From Locusta migratoria (taxonomy: Eukaryota; Arthropoda; Insecta; Orthoptera; Acrididae), in NCBI GenBank assembly GCA_026315105.1, contig CM048745.1, positions 754,933,506 through 754,997,505 on the forward strand: DNA of 64,000 bases, written 5' to 3'. The translations under genes and the position numbers were made by a program. Positions within the stretch are counted from its first letter, which is position 1. Every line of letters starts with the position of its first letter. Of the stretch, positions 31,280 to 42,350 are shown piece after piece. The notes under the pieces are model-generated. The model saw only the letters and a list, made by a program, of their open reading frames with translations, made no database searches and was not told the DNA's origin.

Positions 31280-32625
31280 ATGTGAAGTAACTAACAGCTG
31301 CATATGACACTGTGAACCACAGGAAACTGTTAAGGAAAGTGTATGACCTTACTAAGGACTACCAACTAACTTCCGTTATTAGCACCTTCCTCCAGAACAG
31401 AAGATTACAAGTTTCATTACAGGGTAAAAGAAGCAGATGGCGAACGCAGAAGAATGGTCTCACCCAAGGCAGTGTGCTTGCCCCAGCACTTTACAACATC
31501 TACACAAATGATCAGCCAATATCAGCAAATACTAAGTTCTTCATATATGTTGATGACACAGCAGTAGCTTTTCAGGAACCAACCTTTAAAAGAAGAAGAA
31601 ACTGTCTCTAGCAATGGACGAACTCTTCAAGTATTATGATGATGCCAACCACTTGAAGCCCAATCCCAGTAAAACTCAAGTGAGCGCCTTCCACTTACGA
31701 AACAGAGAAGCGGAGCACAAACTGGACATCACATGGCGAGGAGAACAATTGAAACATTGCCCAACACCAGTCTACCTAGGTGTCACTTTGGACAGGGCTC
31801 TAACGTACAGGCAGCAATGTCTGAACGTGAAATATTGTGCCCGTTGGACACTATAGACCGGCAGTACACCCGTGGATATTTTGATTGGAAAAAAAAAGTT
31901 AGTGCTCATAATGGGATACTTAAGATGCTGGTTGGCAGCAGCTGGGGAGCCAACCCGCACTTCCTAAGGACTTCTGCATTTGCGCTTTGTATATCATTTG
32001 CTGAATATGCCGCTCCTGTGTGGGATGCTTCAGTGCACGCTAAGCAAGTTGATATTACGGTCAATCATACAGCAAGAACTATTTCAGGATGCTTGAAGTC
32101 AACACCAGAGCAGAAATTGTATCCAATTGTTGGAATAGCCCCACCCAATATCTGGAGGGCCATTGCTGCAGACCATGAAAGAACAAATCAAGAGACTGAC
32201 CACAGACATCCTCTGTATGGTCACCAGGAAGCAAGACACTGCCTTAAATCCCGCAAGAGTTTCCTTGCTAGGAGCCACTAGAGGGAGCACCAGAGGCAAA
32301 TCGTCTCGCAACATGGAAGAGCTCGATGCTCGCAGAACATCGCCGAAAGAAGAAATAGCTCCTGACGCAAACCTACAATACCCTGTGTGGTGGTACGGTA
32401 CCTCAACCGCCTAAGAGTGGGCATCCCCCGATGCGAGAGCAACCTGTAGAAATGGGGAATCCTTATCCTTCCAACGAGCGCAGACACGTTTTGCGACTGT
32501 GGGTCTGATGATGATGCAAGCCACCTACTTGTATGCCACCTTCTGGACAACACATGTTCAGCACAAGATGTTGACGAAGGAAATGATAAAGCTATCACAG
32601 CTGTTATTTTTCGGAAATGCTGACC
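31280..32625 (+). pseudogene. RT fragment of another LINE family (jockey-type arrangement)
   Basis: Starts at RT motif A (LTAAYDTVNHRKLL), continues LQNRRLQVSLQGKRSRWRTQ, KNGLTQGSVLAPALYNIYTND (motif B') and IYVDDTAVAFQ (motif C, 31,545-31,580), then PNPSKTQVSAFHLRNREAEH, TPVYLGVTLDRALTYRQQC, CLKSTPEQKLYPIVGIAPP and an end with CDCGSDDDASHLLVCHLL near 32,495-32,545. Frame changes near 31,610, 31,790 and 32,280. No RNase H. This family differs from the I-group, CR1 and RTE copies; I cannot name its clade securely. Confidence 0.8.
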
Positions 32626-32639
32626 AAGCGGACACGGAA

Positions 32640-35010
32640 ATGAATGACTAAATGTACTCCACTAAATGCTCCCCCAACCCCCAATTATTTTCACGAAGCA
32701 CCAACAGTGTCATTTTTTAAAAACCATATCCAATGCAAGTGTATTCAGCTATCGAATCCTGATGCAATTATTTCATATTTTGCTACAGTAAAATTATCAT
32801 AAAAAAGTGACATATAAACCGTTATTTTTTTTCGGCATGCACTAACATTCTTGTAATGATATACGCTTATCCAACCACAATATAGTTCCATTCTTTTAGC
32901 AGTTTGGTTATTTCAGTGGCGACTGTTACGTTTTATACAATGCATCAGCTCAACCATCACAAACATGTTAGGTAGCATTTGAATTATTTACATAAATAAA
33001 TTTCTTTTCTCTTTTTTGATTCGGATATACAACGGCATCACTGATTTTAAATGTCAATTCTGCGACGCTACTAAATACATATCACAAGATGCAAAACACA
33101 CCACGTCACTGATATCAGCTGTCAAGCCGGCAAACTAATTAAACGTAATAAGGGTTTTTGAGATTGTATTCAGCTTAAAGCGTAGATGTCTAGTGTCATT
33201 TTCAATAGTTAAAACACTAAACAACGCCTCTCACATAAAGTAAACAATTTACAAGCGGTCTACAACAATAGCGTTCTCAATGGCAACATGCAAGAATGCC
33301 GCCTACCTCCTCCAACTACGATTTATAACAAACAATCACTTACCGTTATATTCTCAAAGGAAGCTTCTGTACTTCATTTTATATTTCCATCTGCAATATT
33401 TATTAATGTCATTATTTGACATAACCCCAAAACATTTTCACTTCAGCATTTCTGCAAACGATGTCAACGCGCTCAGAGGATGCAAAACAACTGCTATCGA
33501 AGGTTTATGTACCTGGTGCTTCAATTCTCTCGATGAGAATTTGTATGGGCCTTTGGATAAAAACTGTAACTAAAATATATTCGTTCACTTAGTCTCTCAA
33601 TTCCTTAACTGGAATAGTTTGGATGACACAGAAATACTACAAATCACTACTGTGTTGTGATTTTCGTCACGTTGGTGGTACTGTACTAGTGTCAGATTAG
33701 CAGTAGCGTGAGAGCGTAGGTGTATGTTTGTTTTCTGGTGACATTAAGGTAGTGGGTCGGAGATAAGAACTCCGCCGGCTGTTAAAAAAACAGAAAAAAA
33801 TAAACAAGCATGGATAAAGAACGGTAATATGTGCTTTAAAATACAGCATAGACACTTAACAGCATAATTAACCCATTTGACTGAGATAAAGTATGTTCCC
33901 TTACGTATATAAGGAAAGAAGTTGCATAATTCAAATACATAGTTCAAATTTTTAAACTAAATGTGTTTGTGTCAGACGATCTGAACATCAATTAATCAGA
34001 AATTTTCAAAATAGAAGCCCTTCAGTTTCATAAGTCGTTAATTTCATTCTTGTTTATCTGTACTTTTACACATTGATAGGGATTATTTATCCTGTACAGG
34101 GGGAACCAGTCGTCAATACGACAAACATTTTAGAGTTGTAATACAACATATACGAAAGCCCCTTGTTCTCATCACCAGATGGGAATTCCCTACCTTTATT
34201 TTCCCAGTGGATAAGTACCTTCCTTTTCTTCCTCCAGTGCTCCACTATTTGCTTTTTGTACCATAGCTGATGCACCAATTTTCCTTGTCTTTGTTCAAAT
34301 GAACGTGTATTCATAGCGTATTTGCGACTGTAGGCTATTTTATATGAAATGAAATGCAGTTTCCCCTCTCATAAAATAAACTCAGATTTTGTATCATTTA
34401 TCTGAATACAATCTCTAATACCTCAAATTAATACGAAAAAAATAACATTTTCAATGGTTCAATCATATTAACCAAATAACCCATTAACCATATACCCTAT
34501 ACTCACTCAGACACACTACTTATTGTTGACCAAATGTGACCCACATGAAAAACAGACTTGTTTTATGCAACTCCAAAAGAATAAAAAACACATTAGACTG
34601 ATACTTATTCCATTGATTAACAATATGACATTTTGTATGGTAATGAAGCAGAATTTCAGTTTAATAAAACATTTCTTTAGATGACATTAAATTTCTTTTT
34701 TATGTTCTAATTATTTTTTGTTTATTGTTCTTATTTTTATGTAATGTAGGCTTATATCTAGATTAATAGTATTCCTGTGATGTGCAGGTGAATAACAGCT
34801 TGAAATTGAATCATCATTATGATAAATTACTTAGGAAACTTGATTAAATATTTTTTTTCACTGACTGGTATTAAGTACTCATGTAGATGAGCTGAATCCA
34901 AATGTCCTATGGCACCTTAATATGCATACTGCGCTAGTATTTTCTGTGATAATGTTCTTGAAGCAGGGCTAAACTAATTTCAAAAAACCTAAGTTAATAG
35001 AGCATTGTCT
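32640..35010. other. TE-poor, AT-rich stretch without a supported gene
   Basis: No transposon motif is recognised over 2.4 kb, in contrast to the rest of the window. Two short frames were inspected: 33,280-33,573 (+, 97 codons) and 34,087-34,314 (-, 75 codons, very Lys/Arg-rich, HQLWYKKQIVEHWRKKRK). Neither shows a known domain. Confidence 0.5.
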
Positions 35011-35017
35011 AAAGTAG

Positions 35018-35365
35018 GTACAATGTTGTTAAGGTCTTCAGTGCAGAGACTGGTATGTTGCAGCTCTCAACCCTACTCTATCCTGAGCAAGCCGCCTCAT
35101 CTCCTCCAGAAAATGGCAACCTACATCCATTTGAATCTGTTTACTGTATTCATCTCTGTGATCTTTACCCCACACACACATTTCTGACCAACACTAAATT
35201 TATGATTCTTTGATGTCTAAGAATGTGTCCTACCAATTAAACCCTTTTTTAGTCAAGCTATGTCAGAAATTCCTTTTCTCCTCAATTCTGTTCAGTACCA
35301 CCTCATTAGTTATCCAGTTCCTCCCAATCTTTAGCATTCTTCTGTAACACCAGGTTTTATCTGTA
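35018..35365 (-). pseudogene. RTE 3' end fragment (copy c)
   Basis: The plus strand reads GTCTTCAGTGCAGAGACTGG then CAACCCTACTCTATCCTGAG, matching the antisense of the last coding codons of the intact RTE at 51,565-51,610, and continues collinearly to about 51,890 of that copy. 5' truncated, as is typical of LINE copies. Confidence 0.8.
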
Positions 35366-35499
35366 AATAGGATAATTTATATTTTTAACAAAATTAGATT
35401 ACAGCTTAGGTTGACTATATTACACAACCAACATAAATGAAATTCTTCCTGAGTGCACGAAGCATGGTATGAGACTACTAAGAGAGATGCCAGCTTAAT

Positions 35500-36418
35500 A
35501 AGAAAAATAAGATCTTGTCAAAGATTTCTGTTTGTCCGAACACACTTGTCACAATACTTCAGTCTCCAATGGGGTAATGTGTTCAATAGCAACTCGTGTC
35601 CAACTACCAGATGCAGCTCCACAGTCTGTAACAAACACCCCACTGCCTGCTGCAGTGCGTTCCACAATGCTGCGGCTGCCCAGGCATGTATTGGCACCTT
35701 GCAACATCCTGCAGTCACTGTGGGAAGCCATGTATGTTGATAGATTGCATGGCGGCTGGCGCAATAGTGCAATGACAGTGGCACCAATAAATGCCGATAC
35801 ATCATCCCTCCTCCCCTGAAACGCTACACCGTTGTTGTCGGGAGCTTGTTTGACTAGCCTACAAGGAGTGGAAAGACCTGCCACCGGATGATGATGCTGG
35901 GGCTGGTTGCAAGACTTTCAGGCGACACCAACCAGCCCACTCCCTGGTATGCACCTTGTGAGTCCACCAGGAATAAGCCCGTCACCAAATGCATGCCCAA
36001 AGTGCCATCTGTGGCTGGTCTTCGGCGGCCGACCTATCGCTTAAGCAGTACCGGCATGTGCGGATGGTGACGTCAGCATGTCAATTTCCATGGAAGTTGT
36101 GTTCAGGAGCAACTAGTCTACCTTCATCTGGGTCGGGTAGAATTTAGGATGCAAGATGATAGGTGGCAACAACGACTGGCCGCCGTCAGGATAGCAAGTC
36201 AGAGGTAGCACTACAATTCCATGTAGGTGGCCCCGCAGGCTGACTGGGTGGTCTGTAGAACACCAAGGCTGTGAATGTGGTTGAAAACTTGCGGTAGAAT
36301 CATTGGCATGGCAACAAGACTGCGAGTGCATTTGGTTAACATGCCGTCGGTGTGTTCATCCAGTGAAAGACAGAATGTGATAATGCGCTTCACCATGTGT
36401 ACCTACAACTGTGCCTGC
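35500..36418 (-). pseudogene. Gypsy copy 2: integrase C-terminal tail and 3' region
   Basis: Downstream of the integrase core the minus strand reads through stops a segment (AGTVV.THG and THRRHVNQMH) resembling the chromatin-facing C-terminal barrel of Gypsy integrases, followed by GC-rich sequence to about 35,530. Part of this block (GGTAATGTGTTCAATAGCAA at 35,574-35,593) recurs at 43,570-43,600. LTR ends are not recognisable. Confidence 0.5.
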
Positions 36419-36778
36419 TTACAATAACTGTCTCTGATTAAACTCTCTGAAAAACACAAAATAATTAATAGCAAACTTTGGGCGGTATTGTGCAGGTGTC
36501 AGTACAGAACGAGAGTGCAAAAGATTTAAGGGCAACAAGTGAACACGTCTGGGGAGCAACTCAGCTGGCATGGAGTGGTAAGAGCTAATAAAAATCAGTA
36601 GTCCATCCTCAAGTGAGTGTTCACTGTAGACCTTCATCTGAATCTTGAAGGTCCTTATGAAGCTTTCCACTTCCCCATTACTTTTTGGCGAAAAAGGAGC
36701 TGACGTCACATGCTTGATGCCGTTGGTGGAACAAAAGTGATGAAATTCCATGGAAACGAACTGTGGTCCATTGTCTGA
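36419..36778 (-). pseudogene. Gypsy copy 2: integrase catalytic core
   Basis: VSDNGPQFVSMEFHHFC gives the second catalytic Asp and HVTSAPFSPKSNGEVESF the catalytic Glu near 36,655-36,690; FVFFREFNQRQ closes the block. CR1 copy c cut the domain just before VSDNGPQ, at 36,779. Confidence 0.85.
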
Positions 36779-37240
36779 CACAATGTTGGAATGCAGCACT
36801 AGTAGTGAGCTTCTTGATGCAGTCACATTGTTCAAATATCTAAGCATAACACTGCAGAGTGATATGAACTGGAACAAACATCTAAGGACAGTTATGAGTA
36901 AGACAGACAACTGCCTTCAGTTTATTGGGAGATTTTGGGAAGATGTACTTCATCTGTAAAGGAGACTGCATATAAAATGCTTGTACGACCAAGACTTAAG
37001 TATTACTCAAGCGTTTGGGACTCGCAGCAGATCAGTTTAAAGGAAGACATAGAAACAGTTCACAGGCAATCACCTAGGTTCATTACTGGTAATTTTGACC
37101 AATGCACAAGTGTAATGGAAATGCTCCAGGAACTCAAATGGGGATCACTGGAGGAAATACAATGTTTTCTTAGTGAATTTCTGTTATGGAAATTTAGAGG
37201 GCCCGAATCTAAAACTGAGTGTAGAACAATCTTCCTGCCA

Positions 37241-37886
37241 GTAAAAGTCTCGACCAGCGGCATGGCCTTATGTGACGAGAAGGGGCAGTGTTGGCAACAG
37301 TCGCTGTGGATGCTGGCGTGAATGGCGGCACACAGTGCTTACAAGATGTGAAAATGAATATGTTAACATCACGTTTGAATGATTTTATTTTTGAAATAAA
37401 TCACAGCATTTGAATGTAGAAGATCGCCCACTACAAAACTACATTTCTCCACATGTACCGTCTTTCTGTTCAGATGTAACACACTGTTGTTATGTAAATC
37501 GAAATACATGTGTGTCTCTCTCTCAAAGGATACAAATAACAATATTTTTTTCAATGTTCATAATTTGTTGAAACGCTTGCAACAACTTAATCTGTACTCT
37601 TCTGTTCCTGCCTAACCACTTCCTTTAATATCATGATATATTTGTAAAAATCATAACCTTCGCTCACAATAATTGAAGAAGCTGTACTCTTCGGTTCCTG
37701 CCTAACCACAACCCTTAAAATCATGACATATTTGTAAAAATAATAATATTCGTCGATGACCCTTGCCCAGTCAGAAATTGAATTATCGTACACGCCAATG
37801 GCTACTCGAAATGTACTATGTTGCCAACCTAACACTGCTACGCATGCACCGCGACGCTACCCATGCCGCTGATTGAGACTTTAGCC
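37241..37886. mobile_element. Non-autonomous DNA transposon with terminal inverted repeats
   Basis: The ends are inverted: GTAAAAGTCTCGACCAGCGG at left against GGCTAAAGTCTCAATCAGCG read from the right end, both then GCATGG. Direct repeats CTTCCTGCCA (10 bp) at 37,231-37,240 and 37,887-37,896 flank it inside CR1 copy c. Duplications of 9-10 bp are typical of Mutator-like elements, 8 bp of hAT; the superfamily is not settled. No transposase. It contains a 90-bp tandem duplication. Confidence 0.75.
37592..37771 (+). repeat. 90-bp direct tandem duplication
   Basis: CTGTACTCTTC-GTTCCTGCC and CATGA-ATATTTGTAAAAAT recur with a 90-bp period (37,592 and 37,682) inside the inverted-repeat transposon. 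Confidence 0.85.
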
Positions 37887-38089
37887 CTTCCTGCCACCTA
37901 ATTACATTTTGTGTATTATTCACAAAGACAAGAGAAATTAGGGCCCATATGGAGGCACACATGCATTCTTTTTTTCCTTTTTCTATTTGGGAGAGGAATA
38001 GGAAAGGAACTGCCTAGTAGTGGTACAGTATACTCTCCCCCATGCACTTTGAGGTGGATTGCGGAGTACATATGTAGACAATGCATTTG

Positions 38090-38560
38090 AGCAACCCTAA
38101 AAAATAAAAAATAGTCTAAAGCGCATGAATAATGTGCAAAGAAGTCATAGAAACCATAGGAACACAAAAAGGGAACTTGCTGTACACATCGAACACAAAT
38201 AACCAACGGGTATCCCAGAATGGTCCACAAGAGTCTTTCCCATGAAGCCAGGTGAAGGTATGCTGATGTGGAACTACGGAATTCTCTGAACATGCATGAC
38301 ATGGGCGGTAAGGCTTTTGATGTCCAAGTCAAGCCCATACCAAGTGCAGTGGCAGTGTGCCAGCTGCTTTGTGCAGACCATGCACCAATGTCCACTGTGC
38401 AATTATTTCAAGAAGGCGGCTCGACATTCTTGCGGCACAACTACATGAATAGAACCGTTTGCTGGATACAGCAAAATAACACCAATTATGAAGTGTCAAG
38501 GCATGGCATTGCTGAAAATGATGACAAACACTAGATCAGAAAGTTGTAATTTGCTTGAGG
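38090..38560 (-). pseudogene. Gypsy copy 2: integrase N-terminal part
   Basis: Aligned by eye with plus positions 40-420 of copy 1: for example GGGAACTTGCTGTACACATC at 38,168-38,187 against GGAAACTTGCTGAAAGCGTC at 130-149, then ACAAATAACCAACGGGTATC against ACAATTAACCAGCGCGTATT. The frame has frequent changes. Confidence 0.7.
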
Positions 38561-38594
38561 GCCATCTATGTATAGTAAACTGTGGAGTGGCCGA

Positions 38595-38720
38595 ACATGA
38601 TGGTTGTGTGTGTGTGTGTAGTTGTCTTTGGAGTGATTGCGTGAATATATATGTTTCTTTTTCTGATGCAGCTCAGCGAGCCTCTTTACGGTGAGTTGTT
38701 ATTTATCCTCCATTATTGAC
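38595..38720 (+). repeat. PLE-type 3' tail fragment
   Basis: GATGGTTGTGTGTGTGTGTG, ATTGCGTGAATATATATG and TTTACGGTGAGTTGTTATTT match, in order, the tail at 29,180-29,340. It lies within Gypsy copy 2 sequence. Confidence 0.55.
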
Positions 38721-39059
38721 AAACTGAGAAATTAGGGTGAGCTGCAGATCCGACACTGTAGCTGACGTGATGATACAAAAATCCAAAGAAATACTTTACA
38801 AAACATCTTGCTTTGGTTGCTCCAAATAGCAATAAGCAACATTCGAATAATCAAACTCTGGATCAGCAGGAAGAGGAAAACAAGATAGGGTGTCTGCATT
38901 GGCATGTTTAGAAGTTGGACGTTAAACGAAATCGTAATTGCAGTTGGACAGTATAAGAGCCCATCTCTGAAGCATTTTTGGTTGTGAGCTGGTAAAGTCA
39001 GCAAATGTGAAAATGTTGTTTGTGGTAACAAAATGACCGGTTTCTAAATCTAATATTTA

Positions 39060-39082
39060 TGTTACTGACATATTGAAAAATG

Positions 39083-39117
<35 letters not shown>

Positions 39118-39930
39118 AGGTGGGGTGGGGGGAGGGGACTTTTTAATTTCTGCAAGTGAGCACATAAGGTGCAAATTTTTGGGAGTGAGACTTGTGATCG
39201 ATGGTAAATTCTGTTATAATCTGTAATTTATGAGGATAAACAGATTATTTATCATCTACACTACATAAGTATTACGATATTGCCCCTGTTCAGGTTTTCC
39301 ACCATGTTGATTTCATGGGTCAAAGCAGATGGTGGAATCGCGTCGTAAAATAATGCCTTTGAATTGGTATCGCCTTCTTAATGTCAGTTGTATTATTGGT
39401 TTATTTTAGTATTTGATACCATTTTAATGTTGATGGGAATTGGGAGGGCCTTGATTGGTATCGTTTTCTTGATTTTACATGTAGTATAGTTTAATTGAAG
39501 TATTCAGTATTATTCTTATGCTACTTGGCAACGATGTTGATGGTATAGCTTTCTCCATTTGATTTTTAGATCAATTGAAGTATTCGATTCCATGCATATA
39601 TTTTAGGTTGTTTTGATTTTTTATTTTGCATATTTTTGTATGTTTTTTAAACGATTTATTTCTATGTTTTTGGTTGGCTTTTTGTCGTATTTTCCCCACA
39701 TGGAATGTCCCCACCCAAAACCGCCACATTCCCTCGCCTGTCCCATTGTCATTTTACGTTAATTTTTGTGTGTTTATACATATGTGCATGTTTCACAAGT
39801 GTTTTGGTCACCATATTGGCTACGACTGCATATGTCATTGCCGCCATTTTGACAACATCATGGGTCAGAGCAGATTGGTGGAATCACATCATAAAGTATT
39901 GCCGAAAACACATTCCTAAGATTAGGTAAG
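39060..39930 (+). repeat. Insertion carrying a T31 tract, dispersed repeat R and diverged 90-bp tandem units
   Basis: T31 at 39,086-39,116; repeat R copy 2 at 39,140-39,355; then three loose tandem units of about 90 bp beginning TTGA-TTGGTATCG near 39,362, 39,453 and 39,537; then a Phe/Leu-rich T-rich stretch and a second partial R copy at 39,850-39,915 (CATCATGGGTCAGAGCAGAT). It interrupts Gypsy copy 2. No protein domain seen. Confidence 0.55.
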
Positions 39931-40945
39931 TTATCTTTAATTGACGTACCTGACATAAGAATGTCATCCAGAAACGAAGCACAATTGGGAACATTGCTCA
40001 ACAACTGTTCTATTTTTGAAAAAGTGCTGGCATGGAAGAGCTTCCGAAGGGTAGTCACAAAAAAACAAAAAAGAGCAATATGAGTGTTGATCATCATAAA
40101 CTTTAGAGACTCTTGATCAAGGGGAATCTCAAGATAGGTATCTTGTAAATAGAAACCTGCCTGCAGTTTGCCAGTAAATCTTCAGGTCGTGACAACAGAG
40201 AAGTGTCTACAATTGTTTGTGAATTCACAGTATTCTTCACATCAACGCACACATGAATAGAACAATTGGTTTTGCCCACTAACTTAATAGGAGAGGCCCA
40301 CTGACTTGCCGTAATAGGTTCCAGCACACACAACCTTTGCAGGCGGTGAAGTTCAGTGGCAACTTTATCACTCACAGTGTGTGGAATGGACGATGCCCGA
40401 TGAAACTTTGGATGTGCAGCTGGGTGAAGAGTTACGTGTTCAGCAAAATCTTTTGTGCATCCGAACAAACCATCAAAGAGACTCCTGAGTTAATTGCATA
40501 ATTTATCAATGTCACTGGGTGATGTAGAGATAACAATTTGTAATGCCTTATCCTCAATACACAACCAAAAAAGTTTGAAGGCATCTAAACTGTAAATGTT
40601 TTGAGTGCTAGTTGCCCAAAGAACTGTCGGAGGAACTGATTTCGAAGTATTTCTGTACATGGCATTCAAAACACATGTCCGTAACATATCTAATTGTGCA
40701 CCATCATAAGTAGTCTCATGACGATTTGTACATTGTAACTGCGGAGTAGCATACAATTTGTAAGTCTCTTGGTTAATTAATGTCAAAGAGGCACCGGTCT
40801 CTAATTGCAATTGGACTGAAAGTATTTTGATTTGGAGAGGAATGTGCAGTTTGCTAAAATGCTGGATAACTTTTGACTGATCTGTAACATTTGAAGTCTT
40901 CGCACTGGAATTAGCACATGAAGAACTAGAAGTAATTTTACACAA
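39930..40945 (-). pseudogene. Gypsy copy 2: protease and reverse transcriptase remnant
   Basis: Protease near 40,780-40,830 reads LQLETGASLTLINQETYKLY; the active-site Asp is replaced by Glu (ETG for DTG). RT includes TKDFAEHVTLHPAAHPKFHR, ASQWASPIKLVGK, VDVKNTVNSQTIVDTSLLSR (fingers and palm) and FLDDILMSGTSIKDNL (catalytic motif, about 39,950-40,000). Frames change near 40,485 and 40,100. Confidence 0.85.
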
Positions 40946-41085
40946 TCTAACCTTTGCATGAGAATTTTAATTGTGGCAAGCAGTACATTTTCTATGGCGG
41001 CGGCAAAGTGGGAGACAGGGCACCTGTGAATAAATGATATTAATCTGATTAAAAATGTTCAGTCTCTGTTGCAATATTTTATTAT

Positions 41086-41126
41086 CCAATGACGCGTTTC
41101 GCGCTGTTAGCGCATCGTCAGACTGG
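41086..41126 (-). ncRNA. Minimal hammerhead ribozyme of the PLE
   Basis: Minus strand: CCAGT (41,126-41,122), core CTGACGA (41,121-41,115), one extra T, GCGC, loop TAACA, GCGC (41,104-41,101), core GAAA (41,100-41,097), CGCGTC (41,096-41,091) with the cleavage site after the final C, then ATTGG (41,090-41,086). CCAGT/ATTGG form stem I with one G-T pair; GCGC/GCGC form stem II; stem III is only two pairs around two bases inside the self-complementary ACGCGT. This matches the small PLE-associated hammerheads that are reported to cleave as dimers (established knowledge). The extra T after CTGACGA is a deviation from the textbook core. Confidence 0.8.
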
Positions 41127-41647
41127 AAAAATACAAATGTTTTGTTACAGTCTGTGTACCTGGCGCGCAGCGAATCTAATGTGGCTAAGGTGAGTAAATT
41201 TGAAAATTCAGACTTACTTGGGCGGAGATGGAGCCACAGAGCTATCTATGGCTGTGTAGGAGGAACCTTAACAATTGTTGTCATTGGGTGCCTGCAAAGA
41301 GGTAAACTTACAAAGTACGTAAGGGTTATTTGAACTAGAATGACTAGGGACTAACGGGGTGTGGTATGGAGATTAATGAAATGCTGTTATATGATAAAAC
41401 TCACCATAGCAGCAGAGGAGTCGCTGTCACGGCAGGTCCACGTTTACAACTGGTAGTATTTTTAATAATTGCGGAACATATGCAACCGTTAAACAGAGCG
41501 GTATGGGCAGAGTTACGCCTGTGAGAATGAGCGGCTTGCCAAGCGGTAGCTAGGTATTATTAGAGATATTTGTGACGTGGGGGAATGAATCTTGTGAAAT
41601 GAAACATGTTGGTATGAAACAATAATAAATGAATGAAAACGAAATTA

Positions 41648-42350
41648 TTAGAGGCCTGAGGGTGGGGCGGAGGAAAGATATTGTGAATTGTCAGAAGGGG
41701 GGTCATTTTGGAAAAAGATGGATAACATGATGTCGTAAAAAGTTTGATTTTTTGTGATGAGTTGCTCGTTGAGACTGTGTTCTGGGGACCGTTTTACAAA
41801 CTTAGTGATTTCTAATTCTTCAAGAAGTGAGAGTTTTTTTCCTTTGGGGGCGATGTGAAGAACTTGTAATTTGTCAAGGGGGGGCTGAATGTGTTTGCTT
41901 CTTTTGAGGTGCTCGGAAAAGGCCGAATTATTTTTGGCAATGCCTTTCTTAGTTAAAAGATGTTCTTGGAACCTAGTTTTGAAGGCTCGTCCAGTTTGGC
42001 CAATGTATGATAAGGGGCACTGCAAACATTGTATTTTGTAGACACCTGACTGGCTAAAAGAGTCCTTAACTAGCCGTTCACTGTGGTGAAAGCGATACTG
42101 GATCTTATCATTGATCGTGAAGGCTACTTTTATGTGGGTGGTTTTAAGAAGAGCGGCGAGTCTGTAAGAAATATTTCCTATGAATGGTAAGGAGACATAG
42201 ATGGATTCAGTAGTGATGGTGCTAGGGAGCAGGGAGGTGTTATTTTCAGAGTTTTTTCTGGTGTACAATCGGTCGACCAGGCTCGCCTGGTATCCGTTAG
42301 TTCCAGCAATGTGCCACAGGTTAGCTAGTTCTTGCTCAACTGTTTCACTG
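41648..42350 (-). pseudogene. PLE copy 3: GIY-YIG endonuclease domain
   Basis: From SETVEQELANLWHIAG the frame reads through a linker to SGVYKIQCLQCPLSYIGQTG (GIY as GVY, YIG intact) near 42,000-42,060, then RAFKTRFQEHLL with the conserved Arg, AFSEHLKRSKH and ELEITKFVKRSPEHSLNEQL, ending at 41,648. The open part is 206 codons from ATG 42,268; upstream it is joined to RT only by a frameshift near 42,350. The CxxC between GVY and YIG is a typical PLE zinc-binding addition. Confidence 0.9.

Larger units (their letters stand above)
36785..38080 (+). mobile_element. CR1-type LINE 3' fragment (copy c), itself interrupted
   Basis: Two blocks (36,785-37,240 and 37,887-38,080) match the thumb-to-3' UTR part of copies a and d: SSELLDAVTLFKYLSITLQS, ETAYKMLVRPRLKYYSSVWD, and then the 3' UTR with GTAGTGGTACAGTATACTC and GCGGAGTACATATGTAGA. 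It sits in the Gypsy integrase; ACAATG occurs at both ends (36,779-36,784 and 38,080-38,085 approximately). A 646-bp inverted-repeat element separates the blocks. Confidence 0.85.
35500..41020 (-). mobile_element. Ty3/Gypsy element, copy 2, broken into blocks by later insertions
   Basis: Read right to left: gag zinc-knuckle remnant (41,020-40,946), protease (40,945-40,490), RT (40,489-39,930), an insertion or replacement (39,930-39,060), RNase H/linker traces (39,050-38,870), a PLE tail (38,720-38,595), integrase N-terminus (38,560-38,090), CR1 copy c (38,080-36,785), integrase core and C-terminus (36,778-36,419), and a 3' region to about 35,500. Block sequences are related to but clearly different from copy 1, so this is an older or distinct family member. 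Confidence 0.75.

Noticed and set aside
35532..35884. Overlapping ORFs of 95-111 codons on both strands as genes
   Set aside because: They lie in GC-rich Gypsy 3' sequence, open in several frames at once, which base composition explains.
36785..38085. A firm target-site duplication for CR1 copy c
   Set aside because: Only six bases (ACAATG) match and CR1 elements usually make none, so it was kept as a note only.
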